DNA from: J038 sp034437535
Lineage (GTDB): Bacteria > Chloroflexota > Anaerolineae > Aggregatilineales > Phototrophicaceae
Assembly (NCBI GenBank): GCA_034437535.1
Contig: DAOTTZ010000094.1
Span: 1 to 64,000, forward strand
Direction of reading: 5' to 3'
Length of the DNA: 64,000 nucleotides
In this document: in pieces, positions 15,805 to 24,500 of the stretch
Layout: every line of letters begins with the position of its first letter
Position numbering within the stretch: position 1 is the first letter of the stretch
Position numbers and translations under genes: made by a program
The notes under the pieces: generated by a model
Database searches by the model: none
What the model was told of the DNA's origin: nothing
What the model saw: the letters and a program-made list of their open reading frames with translations, nothing else

Positions 15805-18800
15805 ATGGTGCAATCACGTTCGAAAAACGCCTTGAATGACCTGGGCTATAAGATCTTTCTGGATCGATACGCACAAAAAGATATGACCCGCGAGACCCTG
15901 GTGGTCGATGATACCGTGATCGTGGTGGTTGATGCTAAGACCGGGCAACGTGAAGTGGGTAAAGTGACCGCGATTGATCTGCCGCTGGTCAGTGTTGAAC
16001 TGCTGGACGGAACACAGGTGCAACGTGATATTGAACACGTTGATAAGCCGTTGGAAACAGACCCGACCGAGATGATGGATCGAGTCGCACGCGGTGTGGC
16101 GGAAGTCGAGCCGACGAAAGCCAAGCAAACCGAATGGGCGGAGAAATTCCGCTGGGCGTTGGATGACTGGAAGTTCGTCCCCGGCGGGCGCATCCTCACC
16201 GGTGCCGGGACGGAGCAATCATTAACATATTACAATTGTATGCCACCGGAGCAAGAGATCTTGACCCGTGACGGTTACAAGCCGATTGCTGAGGTTCAGG
16301 TCGGTGATATGGTGGTGACGCACCGCAATCGCCAACGTCCGGTACTTCATAAATTCCAGCGTGAAACAGAAGAAGATCTTTATATCATCAGCCCGAAAAA
16401 AGTTGGTTATGACGATGTGCGGGTGACAGGAGATCATAAGATCTATGTGATTCGTTCGGAATGGGTAAACACATCAAAAAAATCACGCGATGGCCTGCGG
16501 CTCAAGCAAGAGCCACAATGGATCCCGGCCAAAGATCTACGCGAGGGCGACTTCCTGGCGGCGGGTTATGATGGTGAAACGTCCATTCCCTCTGCGATTT
16601 ATTTGAATGATTACGTCGGTGAGGCTTATGCTGTCGCCGAAGGTCAACTGAGTAAGCCGACAGTGCGCGGAGCCGCTGGCCGGGTGCAACGGTGGGGCAC
16701 ACAATATCCGCTGACTAATCGTGTTGAGGTTGACACTGAATTCTGCTATCTGATTGGACGTTGGCTCGGTGATGGCTGTGTAACACACCGCACCGGTACG
16801 GATATTCCCTCTGGCATCAAGATCGTCTTCAGCTTAGATGAATATGATGATGCACAGGAAATCGCGGACATCATCTATGCCAAATTTGGTATTGAAGCGG
16901 CCATCAAGCTGAGTAGTACCGAGCGTTGGTATGACCTGTGGGTGAATTCAATGCCCATCGGGGAGTTCTTCAAGGCTTATCTGGGTGCATATAGCTATGG
17001 CAAGCATTTGCCGTCAGCGTTGATGCATCTACCAGATGACTTAACGCTAGCGTTGTTGCGGGGCTTGTTCCGTGCTGATGGTTATATCTCTGGCAATCAG
17101 ATTGGTATGTTGTTAGCAAACCGGGCGTTGATGGCACAGGTTCATCAATTGTTGATGCGATTGGGATATTTCTTCTCAATCAAAGAAAATACCCATCGCC
17201 TCGGCAAGACACCGGCCTATCGAATCTCCGCCCGTGCCAGTGAGTGTGCTCCGCTGTTCGAAGCCTTTTTCGATCAACCGGCTCCTGCTGTGGAAAAAAC
17301 AGTAAAGTATTACTTTGAATACGATAATTTATGTTGGGTAAGGATCGACAAGATCCAGACCGAGACTTATCGTGGCATTGTGATGGATATTGAGGTCGAG
17401 GAGGATCACTCGTTTATCTCAGCGGGGATGGTGGTCTCGAACTGCTACGTGATTCCGTCTCCCCATGACTCCCGCGAAGGTATCATGACCACGCTCGGCC
17501 AGATGACCGAGATTATGTCTCGTGGCGGCGGTGTCGGGATTAACCTCTCTACTTTGCGTCCACGTCATGCCTATGTAAAAGGCGTCAACGGGCGGTCGAG
17601 TGGGTCTGTCTCCTGGGGGGCATTGTATAGCTTCGTCACCGGCTTGATCGAACAGGGCGGGTCACGCCGGGGCGCGTTGATGCTCATCCTCAACGATTGG
17701 CACCCGGATGTGTTCGACTTCATCAACAGCAAGCGCGAAGCGGGGAACATCACCAACGCGAACATCAGTGTCGGCATTTCCGATAAGCTGATGGACGCCA
17801 TCAAGAATGATGAGGATTGGGATCTTGTTTTCCCGGATACACATGATCCTGATTACGATGAATTATGGGATGGTGATCTCGAAACGTGGATGGCCGCTGG
17901 CCGGTCGGTTGTGCATCACAAGACCGTCAAAGCGCGGGATCTGTGGGATACCATCATCGAAAGTGCCTGGGCCAGTGCAGAGCCAGGCGTTTGGTTCCGG
18001 GAGCGCAGTAACAAGATGGCGAACTCCTGGTATTTCAACCCGTTGATTTCCACCAATCCCTGTGTGACGGGCGATACCCGCATCTATACCGATAAGGGCC
18101 TGGTGCGTGCTGTGGATCTGTTCAACGATGAGACTGAGATCGAAGCCGTGATTGACGGTCGGTTCGGTTTGGTGCAGACGACAACCCCCGCGACTCGTGT
18201 CTTCATGACGGGCACCAAGCCGGTCTATCGCTTGCAGACTCGTGAAGGATATTACCTGCGGGCGACAGCCGACCACCGTATGATGACACCGCGTGGCTGG
18301 GTAGAACTGCAAGACCTGCAACCTGGCGATAAGGTGCATGTTCTCAACCGCAAGGGTGGCTTCGGGCCGGAAGGCAACCTCGAACTGGGGCGGATCCTGG
18401 GGTGGCTGGTCGGCGATGGCTCGATCAAGGCGGATCGGGCGGTGCTCTCGTTCTTTGGTGAGGAAAAGCGCGAACTGGCGGCGGAATTTGCCGGTTATGT
18501 CGATACGTTGGTTGCGCCGATGACCACCCATACCACGCGAACTTATACTGTCGGCGTGGTCGATGTGCCGGAACGAGACGAAGCCCGCGTCCAGTCGGAG
18601 GGGTTGCGCCGCATTGCGGATGAATACGGCCTGGTTGAGGATAAGTTCCAGGTGTCAGAGGTCGTCTTCCGGGGTACGGAAGACATGCAACGCGGCTTCT
18701 TGCAAGCTCTGTTCACCGCTGATGGCAGTGTGCAACAAACGACAAGCAATGCGACTGTTGTAAGGCTAGCTTCGAGTCATCTGAAGCTCCTTGAGCAAGT

Positions 18801-20652
18801 ACAACAAGTATTGGCCAATTTTGGTATTGTATGTCGGATCTTCAAAAACCGTCGTAAGGCACAATATCGGATGATGCCGGATGGTAAAGGTGGACAGAAA
18901 AAATATTGGACTCGTGCCCAACACGAAATCCACATTGGGAAATCGAATATTCTGCGTTACCGTGATGAAATTGGTTTCTTGATGGACTATAAAAATCAAT
19001 CACTAGCTGATGGTATCGCAGATTATCAGGTTGGTCCGCGTGCGGAGATCTTTACAGCTGTAGTTGATACTATTGAGGAAGATGGATTTGAAGATGTTTA
19101 TGACATCACAGAACCTAAAACACACTCAATGGTAGTAGCAGGTCTTGTTACACACCAATGCGGGGAGCAGCCGTTAGGTTCATTTTCGGTTTGTAACCTG
19201 GGTGCGGTCAATTTATCACGGTTTTATGACCACGAAAACGACGACGTAGACTGGGATGCCCTCGGCCAAACAGTACAATACGCGACACGCTTTCTGGATA
19301 ACGTCATCGACACGACACCGTATTTCTTTGAGGAGAACGCGCAGGTACAAGGCGACGAGCGGCGAGTCGGCCTGGGGACAATGGGCATTGCAGAGTTGAT
19401 GCTCCGTCTGAAAATCCGTTACGGTAGCGACGAGTCGGTCGCGTTTATCGACAAGATCTATCAATTCATCGCCGAAACCGCTTATCAGACCAGTGTGGAA
19501 ATCGCCAAAGAAAAAGGCCCGTTCCCACGCTTTGATGCTGAGAAGTTCCTGGAAAGTGGTTACATGCAAGGCATGTCAGAAGAAGTCCGGGATATGGTGC
19601 GCGAACACGGCATCCGCAATGTTACTTTGCTGACGCAAGCCCCAACCGGCACGACCGGGACGATGGTCAACACGAGCACCGGCATCGAGCCGTTTTTCTC
19701 CTGGGTATATTATCGCAAGAGCCGTCTCGGCTTGCATGAGGAGAACGTCCCGATTGTGCAGGAATGGTATGACGACAACCCAGAGGAAACCAAGTTGCCG
19801 GATTACTTTGCGACGGCGATGGATTTAGCACCAAGCGAGCATGTCCGGGTGCAAGCCGCCTTCCAACGGTGGATCGATAGCGCGATCTCTAAGACCTGTA
19901 ACGTCCCCAACGAGTACACGGTCGAACAGACGAAAGAACTCTACGAATATATGTACGACCTGGGCTGTAAGGGCGGCACCATCTACCGGGATGGAAGCCG
20001 TAGCGAACAGGTCTTGATGCTCAAGGATGAGGACGAGAAGGCGGAAGAAACACCCAGGGCAGAGAAAGTCGCGACGACGACGCCACACCGCGTCTACCCG
20101 CGCCCAGAGAAGTTGCAAGGCGTCACAGTCAACTGTGCGACGCCCTTCGGCACTGCCTATGTGACGATGAACAGCGATGAACAGGGCTATCCCTTTGAAG
20201 TGTTCATCACCGCGCCGGGCAAAGCCGGGAGCGACCTACAAGCCGATGCCGAAGGACTGGGACGCATGATCTCATTATCCCTGCGGACGACTGACCCACA
20301 TAACCGGCGGGAGATGATTAAGCTCATCATCGAGCAATTGCGTGATATTGGCGGGGCGCGTTCGGTTGGCTTCGGGCCGGGTCGGGTGATCTCTTTGCCG
20401 GACTCAGTGGCACGAGCATTGGAAGAGCATTACTTCCCGGAAGTCAATGCAGAACAACTCGGTTTACCGATGGTCGATATGCCCCAGCCGAAGCGTAAGA
20501 CGTCGCTGGAAGAGGTCGAACCGGCAGGTGTTGAATCGTCCGAGAACAACATGATGAGTGGCGCGGATATGTGCCCATCTTGCGGGACGATTTCACTCAT
20601 CCGGGCGGAAGGATGCCGCAAGTGCTTGACGTGCGGATACAGTGAGTGCTGA
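15805..20652 (+). CDS. nrdJ: adenosylcobalamin-dependent ribonucleotide reductase NrdJ, two inteins
   Basis: A 1615-residue precursor; removing two inteins (145-546 and 753-1118) leaves 847 residues. Class II RNR reduces ribonucleotides to deoxyribonucleotides with a B12-derived thiyl radical. Extein motifs: YYN|CYVIP (first redox Cys), RGGGVGINLS, NP|CGEQPLG (thiyl Cys and Glu), SVCNLGAVNLS (second redox Cys), TLLTQAPTGTTGTM and CKGGTIYRDGSR. A TSCPD domain follows, then a zinc-finger-like end (CPSC...CRKCLTCGYSEC). An extra beta-rich segment of about 50 residues sits near residues 30-80. The start ATG 15805 follows GAGGTG at 10 bp; GTG 15781 and ATG 15787 are alternatives without one. Confidence 0.93.
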   Translation: MVQSRSKNALNDLGYKIFLDRYAQKDMTRETLVVDDTVIVVVDAKTGQREVGKVTAIDLPLVSVELLDGTQVQRDIEHVDKPLETDPTEMMDRVARGVAEVEPTKAKQTEWAEKFRWALDDWKFVPGGRILTGAGTEQSLTYYNCMPPEQEILTRDGYKPIAEVQVGDMVVTHRNRQRPVLHKFQRETEEDLYIISPKKVGYDDVRVTGDHKIYVIRSEWVNTSKKSRDGLRLKQEPQWIPAKDLREGDFLAAGYDGETSIPSAIYLNDYVGEAYAVAEGQLSKPTVRGAAGRVQRWGTQYPLTNRVEVDTEFCYLIGRWLGDGCVTHRTGTDIPSGIKIVFSLDEYDDAQEIADIIYAKFGIEAAIKLSSTERWYDLWVNSMPIGEFFKAYLGAYSYGKHLPSALMHLPDDLTLALLRGLFRADGYISGNQIGMLLANRALMAQVHQLLMRLGYFFSIKENTHRLGKTPAYRISARASECAPLFEAFFDQPAPAVEKTVKYYFEYDNLCWVRIDKIQTETYRGIVMDIEVEEDHSFISAGMVVSNCYVIPSPHDSREGIMTTLGQMTEIMSRGGGVGINLSTLRPRHAYVKGVNGRSSGSVSWGALYSFVTGLIEQGGSRRGALMLILNDWHPDVFDFINSKREAGNITNANISVGISDKLMDAIKNDEDWDLVFPDTHDPDYDELWDGDLETWMAAGRSVVHHKTVKARDLWDTIIESAWASAEPGVWFRERSNKMANSWYFNPLISTNPCVTGDTRIYTDKGLVRAVDLFNDETEIEAVIDGRFGLVQTTTPATRVFMTGTKPVYRLQTREGYYLRATADHRMMTPRGWVELQDLQPGDKVHVLNRKGGFGPEGNLELGRILGWLVGDGSIKADRAVLSFFGEEKRELAAEFAGYVDTLVAPMTTHTTRTYTVGVVDVPERDEARVQSEGLRRIADEYGLVEDKFQVSEVVFRGTEDMQRGFLQALFTADGSVQQTTSNATVVRLASSHLKLLEQVQQVLANFGIVCRIFKNRRKAQYRMMPDGKGGQKKYWTRAQHEIHIGKSNILRYRDEIGFLMDYKNQSLADGIADYQVGPRAEIFTAVVDTIEEDGFEDVYDITEPKTHSMVVAGLVTHQCGEQPLGSFSVCNLGAVNLSRFYDHENDDVDWDALGQTVQYATRFLDNVIDTTPYFFEENAQVQGDERRVGLGTMGIAELMLRLKIRYGSDESVAFIDKIYQFIAETAYQTSVEIAKEKGPFPRFDAEKFLESGYMQGMSEEVRDMVREHGIRNVTLLTQAPTGTTGTMVNTSTGIEPFFSWVYYRKSRLGLHEENVPIVQEWYDDNPEETKLPDYFATAMDLAPSEHVRVQAAFQRWIDSAISKTCNVPNEYTVEQTKELYEYMYDLGCKGGTIYRDGSRSEQVLMLKDEDEKAEETPRAEKVATTTPHRVYPRPEKLQGVTVNCATPFGTAYVTMNSDEQGYPFEVFITAPGKAGSDLQADAEGLGRMISLSLRTTDPHNRREMIKLIIEQLRDIGGARSVGFGPGRVISLPDSVARALEEHYFPEVNAEQLGLPMVDMPQPKRKTSLEEVEPAGVESSENNMMSGADMCPSCGTISLIRAEGCRKCLTCGYSEC
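16237..17442 (+). mobile_element. intein 1 in NrdJ, with LAGLIDADG endonuclease
   Basis: A 402-residue in-frame intein inserted at YYN|C. Block A is CMPPEQEILTRDGY, with Cys1 as nucleophile. Block B is RVTGDHKIY, with the Thr-His pair. The endonuclease blocks are YLIGRWLGDG and ALLRGLFRADGYI, both keeping the catalytic Asp. Block F is VMDIEVEEDHSFI, and block G is SAGMVVSN followed by Cys+1. The usual penultimate His is Ser. The +1 Cys is the extein's redox-active cysteine, so the enzyme cannot work unspliced. The region looks AT-richer than neighbouring nrdJ sequence. Confidence 0.9.
18061..19158 (+). mobile_element. intein 2 in NrdJ, ending in Gln, with LAGLIDADG endonuclease
   Basis: A 366-residue in-frame intein splitting the NP|CGE motif. 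Block A is CVTGDTRIYTDKGL, and block B is LRATADHRMMT. The endonuclease blocks are ILGWLVGDGSI and FLQALFTADGSV, both with Asp. Block F is VYDITEPKTHSMV, and the C terminus is GLVTHQ followed by Cys+1. The terminal residue is Gln instead of Asn, a known but uncommon variant that needs Gln cyclisation. Cys+1 is the thiyl-radical cysteine. The last third, from about 18745, is visibly more AT-rich than the first part. Confidence 0.9.
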
Positions 20653-20685
20653 TTGCGGCGAATAGTTTGTCTGATATAAGACCGG

Positions 20686-20713
20686 TGGCGCACAGACTCC
20701 CGTTTGTGCGCCA
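20686..20713 (+). terminator. hairpin after nrdJ
   Basis: A perfect 9-bp stem, TGGCGCACA (20686-20694) with TGTGCGCCA (20705-20713), and a 10-nt loop. No T-run follows, so it may act in mRNA stability as much as in termination. Confidence 0.55.
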
Positions 20714-20775
20714 TCCCAACGTGAACTTTGCTTTAGAATTTCCCCACGCTCATTCTACGTTGAACAAAATGCTCC

Positions 20776-20781
20776 TATAAT
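20776..20781 (+). promoter_or_regulatory. TATAAT -10 box directly ahead of the DUF218 gene
   Basis: Consensus TATAAT ends 6 bp before the ATG at 20788, so the transcript would begin at or beside the start codon, implying leaderless translation. No clear -35 is seen at 17 bp. Confidence 0.5.
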
Positions 20782-20787
20782 GCGAGC

Positions 20788-21414
20788 ATGATGAAAAAAT
20801 TACTTGTACACGGATTTCGCGCCGGGCTAGTTGTGCTCGGCGTTTGGGTTGTGGTGGTCGGCTTGCTCGCCGGTTTGATCTATATCACCGGTGAGGACAA
20901 CACCGCCGAGCCATCAGATGTGATCGTTGTGTTAGGGTCAGGCTTGCGGCGAGATGGTCAGCCGGGGGATGCTCTGCGCCGGCGGTCAACATGGGCCGCC
21001 CAACTTTACCGCGATGGAATCGCGCCAGCGGTGATCTGTACCGGTGGCATCGGGGAAGGCCAGCGCCGCAGTGAGGCTTCCGCCTGTGCGGAGGTGTTGC
21101 AAGCACGCGGGGTGCCACTATCGGCGATCTACCTGGAAGAATCGAGCCGAAGCACGGAAGAAAACGCCATCTTTGCCCGTGAGATCATTCAGGCCAACAA
21201 TTGGCAGACGGTCACACTGGTGACGGATAGCTTCCACATGCTCCGCGCCAGTTGGATGTTCGATCACTATGACATCGCGCATCATAGTAGTGCGGTGCCC
21301 AGGGAATGGGTGCGGAATTACTTCTACGTCCGCCACTTCTCCCGTGAGATTCTGGCGTTACACTGGCAAGCCTTCAAACAGGTCTTCAATATCGACGTCA
21401 CCAATTTCGGATAG
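20788..21414 (+). CDS. DUF218 (SanA/YdcF/ElyC-like) membrane-anchored protein
   Basis: A 208-residue protein with one N-terminal membrane anchor (residues about 10-33) and a DUF218 domain outside. Motifs are SDVIVVLGSGLRRDG, ALRRRSTWAAQLY, ICTGGIGEGQRRSEA, LEESSRSTEENA and LVTDSFHMLRA. Family members such as E. coli SanA and ElyC affect envelope integrity; biochemical function is poorly known. It carries no Shine-Dalgarno and starts with tandem ATG codons, fitting the leaderless promoter. It stands between the nrdJ hairpin and a separate promoter for the next gene. Confidence 0.85.
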   Translation: MMKKLLVHGFRAGLVVLGVWVVVVGLLAGLIYITGEDNTAEPSDVIVVLGSGLRRDGQPGDALRRRSTWAAQLYRDGIAPAVICTGGIGEGQRRSEASACAEVLQARGVPLSAIYLEESSRSTEENAIFAREIIQANNWQTVTLVTDSFHMLRASWMFDHYDIAHHSSAVPREWVRNYFYVRHFSREILALHWQAFKQVFNIDVTNFG

Positions 21415-21469
21415 CATACGTAGGGTTGACGTCGGGCAGGCGTGATTTCCATTGATCCACGCATCGGCC

Positions 21470-21475
21470 TATAAT
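21470..21475 (+). promoter_or_regulatory. TATAAT -10 box for the alpha-2-macroglobulin gene
   Basis: Consensus TATAAT 39 bp upstream of ATG 21514. The expected leader contains a short TGAG/CTCA inverted repeat and an AGAGGA Shine-Dalgarno. No good -35 is present at optimal spacing. Confidence 0.45.
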
Positions 21476-21513
21476 GAGATTAATCACTCATAATCAATAG
21501 AGGACGATGGCCG

Positions 21514-24500
21514 ATGCGACACAGAGTATGGATTTCCTGGTTGGTTTTACTGATGTTGCTTGCCGGTGGGGCCAGTGCCCAACAGGGGGAGGAGGGCACC
21601 GTAGACGAACTTCGAGTCATCGAAGTATTGCCTGAACCGGGCGCGGTAGAGATTGCCGGGGATGCTGTCATCACCGTGATCTTTAACCGTCCGGTGGTGC
21701 CGCTGGGGGCCGTTGAGCAGATGCCAGATCCGCTGACGATTGAACCAGCGATTGACGGTACTGGGGAATGGCTCAATACTGCGATTTATACGTTTCGACC
21801 GGCGGCTGGCTGGGGGGGCGGTGTAACCTACACGGCGACAATCACAGAAGGGTTAACCGCTGTCGATGGTGCGACCTTGAACCAATCGTTCAGTTGGTCA
21901 TTCACGACGGTACCACCGCAAACCGTGATGGTGACGCCGGAAGACGGTAGCCCTGAAGCACGGCTGGGCCAGGTGTTCCAGATGACCTTTAACATGCCGG
22001 TTGACCAAACCAGCCTGGAGGAAAACTTCTATCTTCGCACCATGTCTGCCGGGACGGGGACAGTGGCCGGAACGTTTGAATGGAACGAAACCGGCGACGG
22101 GTTTATGTTCACACCGGATGATCTGCTACAGCTAGAGACGGCTTATGTCGCTGGTTTCCCGGCAGATCGTGTGTTTGATGCCGCCGGGGTGACTGCGCTC
22201 TCGCCGTTTGAATGGCAGGTTCGCACAGTGCCGTTCCCGGCGGTCGTCAGCACCAATCCCGCCGATGGTCAGAGCGACGCATCCCCTTATGGCGGTGCGA
22301 TCATCTTCTTTGCGTCGGAGATGAACCCGGAGTCTTTCGAGGGCTTAATAACGGTTGAGCCAGAACCTAATCTCGAACCCGAGCTTTACTTCCAGACGTG
22401 GGATAATGGGTTGCAGGTGTCCTTCCCGACGTTTGCCAGTGTCGATTACACGATTACGCTGGCACCCGGTGCGGAAGACATCTATGGTAACGCCATCACC
22501 GAGCCGTTCTCGTTCAGCTATACAACCGAAGCCTATCCGCCAGAGGTCAACCTTCAGGTGCCGGGAGCGGTCGGATTTTATAACGCTTACAACGATCAGA
22601 CGACCGTCTTCTTGACGCATCTTAACATCAGCCGGCTAAACCTTGCGCTATACGATGTGTCATTAGCAGATTTCGTCCCGCGTGTGCTGTCAGAAAATCA
22701 CTTCGACCTGGCCGGTGAGTACACGACCAATCCTGACGCGCTGATTAAGCAATGGAGCATCGAGTCGGTTGCGCCACAAAACGCCCGCCGCTACGAACTG
22801 CTTGATCTGGGGACGGCAGAAACGGTTGCCTGTGGCGGGTTGCCCTCTCGTATACAGGTCGGGGATTCCGCCGTTGTCATCAGTGAGCCGGATGCGGTGC
22901 GGGCGCGGTCTGTGCCGGGGGATGGCGAGATCATCGAATTGATGTACCAGGATTACAGTCTGGTCGTGCTGGATGGCCCGCAATGTGTGAACGATCTGTT
23001 GTGGTGGCAGGTGCGCCTGCGTGACGATCAAATTGGTTGGGTGGCGGAATCTACGCCGGAAGAATATCTGATTGAACCGGTCGAGGCGGCGGCGACCACG
23101 CCGGTCACGATGCCGGAGGGCGAGACTTTACAACCGGGGCTGTACTTCCTGGAAGCGACAGCACCGGAGACCGCCTCTCGCCGCCCGACGCGCCATTTTC
23201 TGGTTGTCGGTACCGCCAACATCACCATGAAGAGTGCGATTGACCGGGTGACGGTGTGGGTAACCGATGTGCAGACCGGCCAGCCGATCCCGAACGCACC
23301 GATCCAGATCTACGGCCCGGACTTCCAACAGGTTGCGGAAGGTGCGACCGGCCCCGATGGGATTCTTCAGCTTGACGTGCCACCGGTGAGTAATCTCTAT
23401 ACGTCACGTATGGCCTTATTAGACGATGACGAGCACTTCGGTATGAGTGTGTCGAACTGGTCTGATGGCATTGATCCCTGGCGATTTGGTATGCGCGGGC
23501 AATACTACCCGCAGACCTTTCAACTGTATATGTATACAGATCGTCCAGTTTACCGGCCAGATCAACCGGTTTACTTCCGTGGGGTCTTGCGCTCCAAGGA
23601 TGATATGAATTACACACCGTCCGACCGGGAAACAGTGCCGGTAGAGATCTTCGATGACCAGGGCGAAATCATCTATTCGCAAGATCTGCCGCTGACCGAG
23701 TTCGGCACCTTTAGTGACCAACTCCAATTAGCGGCGGATGCACCGTTAGGATTTTATCGTGTTCAGGTACGACTTTCAGAGGAAAACGATCCTCAGTTTG
23801 AAGGCGGGAACGTTTACTTTAACGTCGCGGAGTATCGTCTGCCAGAATTCACGGTGGAAGCGACACCGGCAGAACCAGAGGTCGTGCAGGGAGATACCGT
23901 TGAGGTCATGGTTGATAGTGCCTACTTCTTCGGCGGCAAAGTCAGCGATGCGGTGGTGGAATACAACGTGATCGCCCGTCCTTACTTCTTTGATTATGAT
24001 GGCCCTGGCAATTACGATTTTAGTGATTTCAACCCGGACGGCGGCCCGGCGGAATTCTATGGGTCGTCCGATGGTTTGATCGCCAGCGGTGAAGGCACCA
24101 CCGACGCCAGCGGCCTATTCATGATCGAAGTACCAGCCGATCTGCAAGATGCCACCCAGAGCCAGACCTTCACCATTGAGGCTGTCGTGCGCGATGAAAG
24201 TGATCAGGTGGTCGCCGGGCGGGCGGAAGTGGTCGTGCATCAGGGTGATGTCTACATCGGTGCCCGCCCAGAAAATTATGTCAGCACCGCCGGCCAGGAT
24301 ACACAACTGGAGTTTATCGCGGTCGATTGGAACAGTGACCCGATTGCCGGGCAAGAGCTGGCGGTTGAGATTGTCGAGCGGCGTTGGTCTAGCGTGCAGG
24401 AAGAAGACCCCGGTGGCCGTACAACCTGGTCCTGGGAGGTAGAAGAAATCCCGGTCGATGAAGCATCGGTGACGACTGATGAAAACGGTCAGGCGACCTA

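Noticed and set aside
16237..17442. Intein 1 as a free-standing homing endonuclease gene
   Set aside because: It is in frame with both exteins, lacks its own start or stop, and has intact splicing blocks.
17863..18531. 222-codon minus-strand open frame inside nrdJ
   Set aside because: Lies wholly opposite nrdJ and intein 2, with His/Arg-rich composition typical of antisense shadows and no recognisable domain.
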